A stretch of DNA of 64,000 nt. It comes from Trifolium pratense (taxonomy: Eukaryota > Streptophyta > Magnoliopsida > Fabales > Fabaceae). Positions 1 to 10,100 of the stretch are shown here, piece by piece. Below the pieces are notes generated by a model. That model had not been told where the DNA came from. It did no database searches and was given only the letters and a program-made list of their open reading frames with translations. The translations under genes were made by a program, and so were the position numbers. The DNA is taken from assembly GCF_020283565.1 (NCBI RefSeq), contig NC_060060.1, positions 68,247,257 to 68,311,256 on the forward strand. The letters run 5' to 3'. The first letter of the stretch is position 1, and every line of letters begins with the position of its first letter.

Positions 1-77
1 TCTTGGAACAAAACATTGAACCCCAGAAAAATTAATGAAACATCAAAATTAGTAAGATGATTGAAGAAAACACGCAC

Positions 78-114
78 CTTTGTGTTGTTGTTGAGGAACA
101 ATTCTTGAAGCCAT
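78..114 (-). CDS. Putative first exon of a mitotic cyclin B1 (gene continues past the window start)
   Basis: On the minus strand an ATG at 114 opens the short coding exon MASRIVPQQQHK. It runs into a good donor (AAAG, then GTGCGT) at 78/77. Plant B1 cyclins commonly start with a similar Met-Ala-(Ser/Thr)-Arg-x-Val-Pro-(Gln/Glu)-Gln peptide followed by an early intron; that is family knowledge, not a search result. If right, this is the start of a regulatory subunit of the mitotic CDK. Upstream, an AT-rich TATA-like stretch lies near 265-280, and a CT-rich leader lies between it and the ATG. The rest of the gene is outside the window. Twelve residues are too few for certainty, and another protein with the same N-terminus is possible. 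Confidence 0.42.
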
Positions 115-695
115 TGCAAAACTCTTGTTGTTGTTGATTTTTTGTATGATTGATTCTTGGTGGTAGAATCAAAGACTGTTGTTCTCTTCTGTGATTGTAG
201 AATGGATGAATAGTAATGAGAGAATGAGAATGAAAAACCCTATTTTTGAAGCAACGATTCAAACCATAAAAATATAAAAAGTGTGATTGTGTAAAATTCT
301 TGATATCTACAATCTGAGAAAAGCATATCATTACATTTATAACAGACGATCAGTGAAAAGGAAACAAAGAAATAGAAGCAAACCCTAAAACCAACCTTTC
401 ACAACGGATCAAAAAATCAAGAAACATGAAAAATCAAAATTTATAATCAAAGAAATCAAAATCAAGAAAGACATGTTCAAAGTTGAATTCAACTTATCTG
501 GAGCCGTATCAAAAATCGCAAAACCGGCCAGGATTCATCTGTCGGCAGGTATTATTACACGGCGGAGTCTCCGATACTTTTCTTCCGGTGGTTTACCTCT
601 CTGGTCTTCTGATGTGTGTTGTACCGTTTCCTTTCACATTGTCTTCTCTCATCGGTTACGCTCCTCTTCCTGCTTCTCGTTATCGGAGTCACGAG
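115..695 (-). promoter_or_regulatory. Presumed 5' leader and promoter of the cyclin-like gene
   Basis: This AT-rich stretch lies between the putative cyclin start codon and the MULE insertion. It has a TATA-like run near 265-280 on the minus strand. An AACGG core, as used by mitosis-specific activator elements, occurs near 397. Small open frames at 473-749 (plus) and 555-752 (minus) resemble no protein I know and run across the transposon junction, so I do not call them genes. The promoter role is inferred from position only. Confidence 0.3.
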
Positions 696-704
696 GTTTT
701 TCAG

Positions 705-1822
705 GGGAGAAGTTATTATAATCCTTATGCATGGTACATAACTCAATAACATCCATTAGATTGAGCATCCACATGTAATAATCCTAGCCAATCTCAACTC
801 ACACACTCACACCTAATCTCACACCCCCAAATTTCTCACGTACCCCCCAAATTACTCGCGCACCCCCAAATTTCTCGTGCAACCCCCCCCCCAAATTTCT
901 CATGCACCCCCCAATTTCTCGTTCACCCCCAAATTTCTAGCGCACCCCCCAAAATTTTTCACGCACCCCCAGATGACTTGTGCGCCCAATTTTTTTTAAC
1001 CCCCCATATTTCAAGCCTAAACCATTTTGCTGTGGGAATGGTTTCAAAAATATACACTCCAAAACCATTAAGTGCATAAGATGGTTTTGAAGTACAACCT
1101 ATAATTAGAATCATAATTGTTTTTTTTTTGTACAATTATAATCATTATTTAAAACCAGTTAAATGGTTTCAGATAGTTATACACTAAAACCATTTGTATT
1201 GTAAAATGGTTTTATGTGTGTTTTTATGGTTTCAAAAATTCTGGAAACCATTATGCTGGTTAAATGGTTTCAGATAGTTATACACTGAAACCATTTGTAT
1301 TGTAAAATGGTTTTATGTGTGTTTTTATGGTTTTAAAAATTCTGGAAACCATTATGTTGGTTAAATGGTTTCAGATAGTTATACACTGAAACCATTTGTA
1401 TTGTAAAATGGTTTTATGTGTGTTTATATGGTTTTAAAAATTCTGGAAACCATTATGTTGGTTAAATGGTTTCAAATCACAATTATTGTTTGTATTCTAA
1501 TTATAGGGTTGTACTCTAAAACCATCTTATACACTTAATGGTTTTGGAGTGCATATCTCTGAAACCATTCCCACAACAAAATGGTTTAGGCTAGAAATGT
1601 GGAGGGGACCAAAAAAATAAAATTGGGGGGCAAAAGTCATATTGGGGGTGTGCGAGAAATTTGGGGGTGCATGAGAAATTTGGGGGTGCACAAGTAATTT
1701 GGGGGTGCATGAGAAATTTGGGGGTGTGCTAGTAATTTGGGGGGTGCACAAGTAATTTGGGGGGTGCACTAAGTAACTTATGCATGGTGCATAAGGATAG
1801 CTTATGTATAATAACCAATCCC
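705..1822. mobile_element. Non-autonomous Mutator-like element (MULE) with perfect 9-bp target duplication
   Basis: The element is flanked by GTTTTTCAG at 696-704 and again at 1823-1831, a perfect 9-bp duplication as made by Mutator-type transposases. Its ends are inverted: the left begins GGGAGAAGTTATTATA, and the right, read on the minus strand, begins GGGATTGGTTATTATA. The inverted similarity extends several hundred bases inward. It includes degenerate C-rich arrays on the left (about 800-1010) mirrored by G-rich arrays on the right (about 1620-1770), such as CACCCCCAAATTTCTC. The core holds three 101-bp tandem units. There is no transposase, so it must have been mobilised in trans. It sits about 0.6 kb upstream of the putative cyclin start. 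Confidence 0.82.
1158..1460. repeat. Three tandem 101-bp units in the MULE core
   Basis: The start GTTAAATGGTTTCAGATAG recurs at 1158, 1259, 1360 and, partly, 1461, an exact period of 101 bp. Each unit contains AAACCATT and its complement AATGGTTT several times, so each strand can fold on itself. The units differ at few positions, which suggests recent amplification or conversion. Confidence 0.85.
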
Positions 1823-1831
1823 GTTTTTCAG

Positions 1832-2033
1832 AAGCTTTGGAATGAAATTAAAAATTGAAAATTGAAAATTGAAAATATAGAACGTTGAGGGAAACTTGTT
1901 GAATTTATGAGGTTTATATACGAACTGGGGGAGTTAGGATAAACGGCTACGATTATGCTGTTGTGGATATTTTGACGGTAATGGTGCAGTTAAAATATAG
2001 TCGTTGACACGTTAGCCTAAATAATAAGGAGTA
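1832..2033. other. Gap between MULE and Helitron
   Basis: AT-rich DNA with a short AAAATTG tandem run near 1850-1875. No open frame or RNA gene was seen. It is probably part of the original upstream DNA of the cyclin-like gene. Confidence 0.5.
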
Positions 2034-2043
2034 TCTTTTACCA

Positions 2044-2807
2044 GTAAAAGGAAGGTTGAATTGCTCATAGGCCTTCATTGTGATGATGTGGCACTCTAAG
2101 AAAATGTTTTCAATCTTTGTTAAAATCTTAATATTATCTCTTTTAATTTATTAAATTAAATCTAAAAAAAATTAAATTAGCATCATCATAATTGTATGAG
2201 TAACCAAAAAATCATCATAATTGTATGCATCCTTTTACATTCCTCCAAATATAACTTATAAAATGAGAAAGTTTAGAGACTAATAGGTTCACTCTCACTT
2301 TTTATAACCACCACCCCACATTCTTTTTCTACTCATTTCTAAATCTTAATATTTGACATGTACATGTACATGTTGTCATTTTGCATCTAGTGGCAAGTGT
2401 ACTTGAACGATCTTTAAATTGTACACTAACTTAAAAATTGAAAAACTCGTGGTCTTTCTTCTTATGTTTGAAATATTTATGGTTTTACTAGTAAAAGGAA
2501 GGTTGAATTGCTCATAGGCCTTCATTGTGATGATGTGGCACTCTAAGAAAATGTTTTCAATCTTTGTTAAAATCTTAATATTATCTCTTTTAATTTATTA
2601 AATTAAATCTAAAAAAAATTAAATTAGCATCATCATAATTGTATGAGTAACCAAAAAGATCATCATAATTGTATGCATCCTTTTACATTCCTCCAAATAT
2701 AACTTATAAAATGAGAAAGTTTAGTGACTAATAGGTTCACTCTCACTTTTTATAACCACCACCCCACATTCTTTTTCTACTCATTTCTAAATCTTAATAT
2801 TTGACAT
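2044..2807. repeat. Direct duplication of the Helitron 5' region
   Basis: Two copies of about 316 bp (2044-2359 and 2491-2807) share almost every base, for example GTAAAAGGAAGGTTGAATTG. They are separated by about 130 bp of unique sequence, giving a period of 447 bp. Tandem capture of 5' ends, or nested insertion, would explain it. Confidence 0.8.
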
Positions 2808-4528
2808 TTTCACTCAATATTCATTTGTACTAATGTTTAGTTTTTGTTCTTCATTTGTAGGTTGAAAGAAATAATTTTTCACTACAAATAGAATGTTAAT
2901 GGATGAAAAGGCCGATATTCTCAATTACTCTTATCAAATTATATTGTTCATTTAAAAGTTATCTTTAAAATATTTTTTTATCATAACAATGATTGTAGGT
3001 ATACAATCTTATTTTTCTCATTTATTTATTGATATTGGTTGTTCATTTGTTATCGAGAACATAGAAACGTTATATTATTTTAATCTACTTACTCCAGATC
3101 CATGTGATAGAACCAGAGGAAGAAAAAGGTATTTACTAATTTATAGATTTTTTGTTTGAGTCATCATTTCCTTTCTCAAATATAACTCTTGGGTACGTAT
3201 TCTTCAATTTTTAATAATGTCTTATGTTTTTTTCTTACTTTTCATGTATGCCTTCACTAATTTATTGATTTCTATGACAGAATATTGACTAAAGTATCTA
3301 TTGATTTTCATGCATCCTTACGAGAAATTTGTAAAACAAATGGTCACTCATATAAGAATATCTTATCATCTATTGTATATGATCAGTTTCACCATTTTAT
3401 TATTTATCCATTTTGTATTTCATATTCTTCATATATGTTAATCCATAATTTTTATGATTGGATATCTATTATATTGATCGGCCAAATTATATCTTAAAAA
3501 TTGATATAACATATTTTACTATTAAAAGGAAGCTTGAATTGCTCTTAGGTCTTCTTTGTGATAATATGACACCTCTAAGAGAATTTCTTACAAAAGAATA
3601 TATCAATAATGAAAAATGAAAAATTTAATTAAAAGTGACCAACTAATATTGTAAGACCTACAAACTTATATCTCGGTTATGGTTTAGAGAGAGACATAAC
3701 TGATACTATGACTATTAAATTCTCATGATTGTTGAAATTCTAAAATGAAATTCTCACAAGAAGATATATCAACAAACAATTATGTATTCTTATATTATTT
3801 GTCTCAGCTTTCTACTAAATTTGGACTTATAATGATAAATGATAGTATATAATGTAATTGAGAAAAAATTGAATTGTGCCATATTGACATTTTTGCGTCC
3901 AACTTTACTAAAAAATTCTCTGATAAACAAAAAAAAAAATCTTCCTTTGAAAAAAAATTAATAATATGTAATTTTACTAAAGTTATTGTATAACTATGAA
4001 TATAATTTTATATTTGATATCAGACTTTTTAGAAAAGAGAATTGATAAATACGAGAACAATAACATGTCTATTATTAGTCCATAGAAGATAAAATAATTG
4101 AAATCGGTTATGAGATTTATTTTATGCTTAATTGCAAATAATTGGAAACACCAATTAATAGTGTGACTTTTGATTATATGCAAAAGAAACGGCACACTAA
4201 AATGAAAAGAATAAAACTCCATGTGTTATTGTGGTTTTTGCATAAAGAGTTCTAATTTCTTATGCTATAAATTAACCTTTGCATAGTTAATTTGTAAAAA
4301 TATAATGCAATGATAACTAAACAATCATTAGAATTAAATCTTATGACTGTTGGAATGCTTCTCAATGTAACCATGATCCTTATATAACTAATATCTATTC
4401 ACCTGTATCACATACTTTTTGTTTAGTCATGCTCTCTCATTTTTTGTATGTTTTCTATGTATAGATATTTTAGCAAATTATGTTTATATATATTCTCAAC
4501 AAGTAAGTCAGCCACTATATATCTTTAT

Positions 4529-4531
<3 letters not shown>

Positions 4532-4588
<57 letters not shown>
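4532..4588. repeat. (AT)n microsatellite
   Basis: An uninterrupted TA dinucleotide run. Small open frames across it (Tyr-Ile repeats) are artefacts. Confidence 0.95.
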
Positions 4589-4591
<3 letters not shown>

Positions 4592-5312
4592 TGTTATTCT
4601 ATTTTCAATATCCATTTTTCACATTTTTAAGGACTGAAGTTTAAAGATTGTTTTATGGAATAAATGTGGTTATTGCAGTGTGATGATTGTGGAGCACGTC
4701 AATTTGATCAGAAGTTTTCCTTCTATTTAAACTATGGATTTGGTATGTTTTGTAAAAAAAATAAAAATGTATGTCTCAACTACATTAGAAATAATTTGAA
4801 TATATATGACCTATAGGCAAAATTTTAGAAGTTAAAGGTTATAATTTATTTTACGACATCTCTATAAGTGAACTTTAAATTGCTCTTATGTCCTCATATT
4901 TTCTTATTCTTTTTTGACCAATAATACATTGAAGATGAGTTAAATAAGCTATTTTAATATCTATCATTTAACTATATGATATTATTATATTTATAACAAT
5001 TATTATTTTTCATTTATAAAAATATTTTAATTATATATTTAATCGAACCCGTGCAACGCACGGGTTTACCCCTAGTGTGAGATTACTCAAAAGATATGTT
5101 AGATTACTTAAGAAAAACAAATAAAAAAAAAGATATGTTAGATTATTTAAATATATTAATATGTTCAAAAAAAAAATTAAAATATATTAATAGTTTAAAA
5201 AATATATATTAATATAGATTAATTTCACACCGGCAACTAATAAGAATAGTTTAGTCACAAAAAAATAAATTAATTAGAATAGTTTAATGGTTCATGTCAT
5301 ATTAAAAAAAAT

Positions 5313-6283
5313 GGGTAAATGATCATTTACCCTCTGCAAAATAAACAAATTTTCGTTTATCCCCCTGTGCATATATTTTTTCTGTGCACGTATGCTGACA
5401 TGACTTGTACACGTCGAAAAAAAATCATTTATATTTTTTAAAAAAATTCCACGTCAGATAATATATTATTTTAAAAAAAAAAAAAATACTTTTTTTATTT
5501 TGCACCAAAAATAAAGATTTACTCCCAAATAAAATTTATTTTTAAATTAAAAATTTTAAAGATTTATTTTCAAATCTTTTTTAATTAAAAAAAATAGAAT
5601 CTTTATTTTTTAAAAACAAAACTTTACTTTTTTCTGCATAAATTTTTAATTTTTTTTTTTCTAAAATAACAAAAAAAAACGATTTTTTTTTTATTTTGCA
5701 CCAAAAATAAAGATTTACTCCTAAATAAATTTTTTTTTTAAATTAAAAATTTTAAAGATTTATTTTAAAATCTTTTTTAATTAAAAAAAAATAGAATCTT
5801 TATTTTTTAAAAACAAAACTTTACTTTTTTTTCTGCATAAATTTTATTTTATTTTTTTCTAAAATAACAAAAAAAAAACCGAATTTTTTTTTTTATTTTG
5901 CACCAAAAATAAAGATTTACTCCCAAATAAAATTTTTTTTAAATTAAAAATTTTAAAGATTTATTTTAAAATCTTTTTTAATTAAAAAAAATAGAATCGT
6001 TTTTTTTTTATTTTTGGAAAAAAAAAATCGTTTTTTTTTATTTTAGGAATTTTTTTAAAAAAATAATATATTATCTGACGTGGAATTTTTTAAAAAAATA
6101 TGAATAATTTTTTTCCACGTGTACAAGCCACGTCAGCATATGTGCATAGTCACATGTCCTGCTGTACACCCAGGGGGCAAAATGAGGGAATCTATGTTTT
6201 GCAGGGGGGTAAACAGAAAAAAAATCTACACATGGGGTAAACGAAAATTCGCTTATTTTCCAGGGGGGTAAAGTGAAGATGAC
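5313..6283. mobile_element. Foldback-type non-autonomous DNA transposon
   Basis: The left arm starts GGGTAAATGATCATTTACCC and continues with CAAATTTTCGTTTATCCCC. The right arm read on the minus strand carries the same motifs (CTTTACCCCCCTGGAAAATAAG, GAATTTTCGTTTACCCC), and both arms contain CACGTCAGATAATATATTAT. The arms are about 160-210 bp. The centre holds about three AT-rich units (next entry). No transposase frame and no clean target duplication were found, so the superfamily is open; MULE-like is my best guess. Confidence 0.65.
5501..6058. repeat. Three AT-rich tandem units (about 196-202 bp) inside the foldback element
   Basis: TGCACCAAAAATAAAGATTT recurs at 5501, 5697 and 5899, and each time the same AT-rich body follows. 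Unit lengths differ through homopolymer changes. Confidence 0.8.
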
Positions 6284-6899
6284 GTGTCGAAAAATATGAT
6301 TGTAATTGATTGACAATGTAATTACATTTATTTTATTGTTAGTGTTATATTTATTTTTCTCATATTAATATCAATCGGTGCAACGAGGAATATTAATGGA
6401 AGTTCATAATTCAAACCTTGAATTTTAATTTTGTACCCTTATGAAAAATGGTTTCTTAGTCATGTGAGATAGGCTGAATGTAACCACTCTATGATATAAG
6501 ATCAACTCAAGAATAAGGTACCGAATTGTTTTAGTATTCAAAAGTATACGAAAATTATTATTTGATAAAAAAAAGCTTTTGATTCTACTATTTTTAATAC
6601 TAAAATTGATGTTGTTTCAACAAAGATTAAATCGATTAACTTTATTAATGATGGAGAGAGGCTATTGACTTGACTTGTCGCAGGTCTCATCCAATGATAT
6701 TTTATTGACTTTTCATGTGCTCGGCTTTTAGTGACGGTTACTTGATCTTTTGACTTCGACTAAACTTGATTTGCATTGACCTTTCACTAATATATAAATA
6801 AATCAAGTATTGATTTAAGGCCCATTCATTGGTTCTGCTATTGTTGCAGGAAATTTACTTTTATCATCATATCGGTTACTCATGCGCCTTACATTTTTC
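6284..6899. other. Non-coding AT-rich stretch
   Basis: No gene, RNA or clear transposon end was seen. Short open frames are random in composition. Confidence 0.4.
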
Positions 6900-7440
6900 C
6901 TATTTTATCTTTACACTATTTAAGTAGCGGACGTTATAAAAATGAGAAATTTTGAGGAAACAAAACACCCAACCAAGATTTTTACCACGTCTATTTAGAA
7001 TTTTTGTAACCATTAGTCCGAGAGCAATGTTTAGCGTTCTTTTTTTTAAATAAGTCTCATATTTGACGCTACACCTTAGGAGTCCTTCCATCACTCCCCT
7101 TAACTTTGCTAAGCTGCCCAAGAATTTACTAAGGTCACATATTCATTCACCGTTTTTGTCTCTTATGATACCACCACACCCCGCACAAATGCCACCATTT
7201 ACTTGCACCATCCGTATTAAGGGCCACCCAACCATGCATCAGCGCCTTCCACGAAATAGTCACCTCATTCCTCTCTCTAATTAAGCCATTATCATTCACT
7301 CTCATTGTTGCTTCCTTATATTTGATCAACTTGATACTTGACATCAGGGGTGGATGCAAGGTTATGGAAGGAAGTATCATGCTTATAACTTTTTGAATAA
7401 ACCGCATTAGGCATGTAATCACACATTCAAACTAACAGCA
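6900..7440 (-). pseudogene. LINE RNase H domain relic
   Basis: Read on the minus strand, the stretch near 7190-7300 encodes GWVALNTDGASK, the typical start of the RNase H domain in plant L1-type retrotransposons (Trp-Val-x-Leu-Asn-Thr-Asp-Gly, with the first catalytic Asp). After frameshifts, about 7060-7120 encodes LAKLRGVMEGLLRC, matching the Ala-Glu-Leu-x-Gly-Val-x-Glu-Gly-Leu segment that carries the catalytic Glu; here that Glu is Lys. The reading frame is broken, so this is a dead copy. It probably belongs to the same LINE as the relic at 7600-8233, with the reverse transcriptase core deleted between them. Confidence 0.6.
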
Positions 7441-7599
7441 TCATAATTTTAACCGTTCTCAAGTTCGATTTGCTCTGGTGTCAATTTGGGTGGGCTAATT
7501 TAGCTTCTTCAAAAAAAAAAATATATTCTACTTAACCGTTCAATTTTTTGTCAAGTATATTTTCTAATCTCTATTCCAAGTTTATCCACCATCAACACC

Positions 7600-8233
7600 T
7601 CTTATTTGATGTCATTATTTGATGTCTCACCGCTCTGGTGCAAGAGAAAAAATCTTCTTGTTTACCATTAATAGAAATGGAAATACACAGTATTTCTGTC
7701 CCTTCAATGTGCCATTTAGTTCTTTGATTTCTCCTGCCAAAGAAGTTCTTCAGGATGCAAGGCCTTGTCTACCTGCGCTTGAGCCTGCTTCTCTTGCTCC
7801 CTTAGATTATCAGAGTGGCCTACTGTGTTGATTTGAGATTGCACAGATTCAAGCTTTACCATTCAGACTTTGACATGATCAAAGACATTTCCAAAAACAT
7901 CTTTATTCAAAATCCTAAGCTTCTCTTTCAAACTTTTCAGCTTTTGACTCAGAATAAACATCGAACAACCAATGATTTGAGAACTCCACACATTTTAAAC
8001 AAAATTGATGCAATCAGAGTGAGAAGACCACATTTTAAAACACCTGAATTGAGATGCAAACTTAACCTCCGATTGATTAAAATCTAACAGTAAAGGAAAG
8101 TGATCTGAACGAGTTTTAACGAGCGTGAAGCAAGAAAGAAAAGTACAAGGATCCACCCAAAGCTGATTCCCAATTGCTCTATCCAAATTATAAATCGAAA
8201 TCACCTCTCTATCATAATTTCGCACTATATCTC
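7600..8233 (-). pseudogene. LINE endonuclease / reverse-transcriptase N-terminal relic
   Basis: The minus strand encodes LDRAIGNQLWVDP, then TRSDHFPLLL, the Ser-Asp-His motif at the end of the APE-type endonuclease of plant L1 elements. The linker FKMWSSHSDCINFVW and a coiled stretch (KLKSLKEKLRILNKDVFGNV) follow, then LWQEKSK and WHIEG shortly before where the reverse transcriptase would begin. At least one in-frame stop and frame changes are present. The sequence ends at the solo LTR inserted at 8234; no clear endonuclease N-terminus is readable on the far side. Confidence 0.72.
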
Positions 8234-9444
8234 TGATGACTTATTCGCAAGTGTACGAATATCGCCACGTAGTAATAAAAGAGTATCGATCCACAGGGAT
8301 TGCGCGATTAAACAAGTAGATTCGTGTCTATAAACATATTAAAGATAACACACATATTGGGGGTTTGGTTTGAGTGATTGGTTTGTATGAAAACGTTGAG
8401 AAATCAATTGATTAAGAGTGAGGTTGGATCGTCGACAATTCCCTAAACAATAGTATTCAATTGTATCGTAATGAACCACTCGAATGTTACAACTAGATCA
8501 ACAATATGGTGAATTGCAATCTCTTGTCAAAATCCACCCTATGCTACATTCTATGTTTCAATCTCTCGACCGGAAACACTCAAATGCACAATGAATTCAG
8601 TTCTGATTTTAACTCATACTCTCATACATAATTAAAATCTAAGTTCATTGCAAGATTGATTAGAAATTGTAAAGCATTAAAGACAGAATTTCATTGAATA
8701 ACATTCATAAGAGAGATTCGATACTGATACAAATGATTACATGGAATACATTAGTTTAGTTCCTCATCATGATCCAACCTCAATGGAGGTCTAGCCTCTC
8801 ATGGTGAAGCAGCTCAATTCTTGCTCCAACTTCAAGGAATCAGCTCCCGTGATGTTGAATGCTTCCAATCTAGCCACTCCTAACCTTTAGAACACAGGAT
8901 CAGTCTTCAATTCGTGCACTGGAACTCTCAAGATCAAGATCAGATTCTAAAATTTCGAACCCCTGTCCAGAAAACTGACATTTCTATATATACTGATTGC
9001 AACCACGCTGCGCGTCAGATCTACCATGCTGCGCGTGGTTGCTGAAATTAACACTACGCTGCGCGCGAGATCTACCACACTGCGCGTGGTTGCTGAAATT
9101 AACACTGCGCTGCGCGTGATAGATATCACGCCGCGCGTGATCACTAGTCAGTGGCCAATCTTCTCAGGTCAGAGTTTCACGCCGCGCATGGACAGTCCCC
9201 ACGCCGCGCGTGATCAAAGCAGGTTTTTGGTCTCTCTGTGATAAGCATCACGCTGCGCGTGATGGACCACGCCCCCAACGTAGTGCAAAACTGTATTTTT
9301 CTGCATAATTTTCTGCTTTCTTGTATTCCAAGTAACCTTGCTTCTGAGTTGATTTCTCTTGATTTTATTGCTTAAAACCCTCTAAAATGAGTCTAATGTC
9401 CCTCAAATAAGCATGAATTATGAGAGTGTGACGATCCGTCATCA
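8234..9444. mobile_element. Solo LTR (TG...CA) with 5-bp target duplication
   Basis: The element starts TGATGACTTATTCGCAAGTG and ends GTGTGACGATCCGTCATCA, so it has TG...CA ends with the short inverted repeat TGATGAC/GTCATCA. It is flanked by ATCTC at 8229-8233 and 9445-9449. This is what remains when the two LTRs of a retrotransposon recombine. There is no internal coding region. The family is not identified. It interrupts the LINE relic, so it is younger than that insertion. Confidence 0.72.
9000..9260. repeat. GC-rich minisatellite inside the solo LTR
   Basis: Variants of CACGC(T/C)GCGCGTGAT recur about ten times, partly in larger units of about 54 bp that also contain GGTTGCTGAAATTAACACT. 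The CpG density is far above the surroundings. The palindromic GCGCGTG/CACGCGC cores could bind a dimeric factor or be densely methylated; both are inference. Open frames here are repeat artefacts. Confidence 0.75.
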
Positions 9445-9723
9445 ATCTCAAAATGAATGTGACAATTTTTTTTGTGCACTATTCACATAACCTACTTTGA
9501 CTATAGTTTTCTTCTAATACATATAAAGATAAATATTAACATGTTGGATTTGTCTCAATGAATACTTTCTAAATATTAACTTTTTATAATTTTTAATAAT
9601 ATATAATTAAAAATATTAACGCTCAAAATTGTGCATCGGCAAGTGTGCAGTGGTCAACAATGACACTTATTTTGTTATGAAGGGAGTACTTACGAAAATA
9701 TCACTCTATCATAAAAAAAAAAC

Positions 9724-9756
9724 CACGGCAACTGCGCAACCCGTGTGTTATACTAG
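9724..9756 (+). other. Possible degenerate Helitron 3' end
   Basis: CACGG (9724-9728) pairs with CCGTG (9741-9745), and CTAG followed by T lies at 9753-9757. The order stem, short spacer, CTAGT matches Helitron ends elsewhere in the window, but the stem is short and no 5' end was found. Confidence 0.3.
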
Positions 9757-10100
9757 TATGTATGAAAGGAAAACTTCTTTTTAGGGGTTATGGCATCAAA
9801 TACTCAGTCAATGTTGGTCATCATATAACAAGAGTTTCACAGATGAACATAGAAACTAGAAATTCAGAATTGAAATAAAATCCAAACATGGAACATCACA
9901 GCAACATTTTTAAGTCCTGAAGCTTCTAATATCCAGACATAGAGGCATGTTCAAATTTACAATATTGCAAACAATATTTGACATTTGACATGTAGGGTAA
10001 CATGTAAAACACCCATTATGCTAAATTCATAGACAGAAATGTAACATAGTTGCAAAGAGTTTTTGACAGTGGCATGCTGTCAGATGATCATTAATCGAGA

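Larger units (their letters stand above)
2034..5075 (+). mobile_element. Helitron, complete termini, degenerate interior
   Basis: The 3' end is classical: a 9-bp perfect stem with a 3-base loop (5046-5066, AACCCGTGC / GCACGGGTT), then CTAG at 5072-5075. The 5' end is TCTTTTACCAGTAAAAGG at 2034. The flanking host bases are A (2033) and T (5076), as expected for insertion between A and T without target duplication. Inside, the 5' region is present twice (2044-2359 and 2491-2807), and a weaker third copy starts near 3518. A short plus-strand peptide reading CDDCGARQF at about 4680 resembles the Cys-rich start of Helitron replicase, but no continuous Rep/helicase frame remains. It is therefore non-autonomous. 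An (AT)n run lies at 4532-4588. Confidence 0.75.

Noticed and set aside
473..752. Overlapping open frames on both strands near 0.5-0.75 kb
   Set aside because: They cross the MULE junction at 705, resemble no family and show no splice or codon pattern of a gene.
3285..3497. 70-residue plus-strand frame inside the Helitron
   Set aside because: AT-rich composition and no motif; best read as chance within degenerate Helitron sequence.
4419..4637. Open frames rich in Tyr-Ile at 4.5, 31.5, 42.6 and 50.2 kb
   Set aside because: They are translations of (AT)n microsatellites.
8947..9241. Repetitive frames over the GC-rich minisatellite
   Set aside because: Both strands are open because the repeat period lacks stops; there is no start context or domain.
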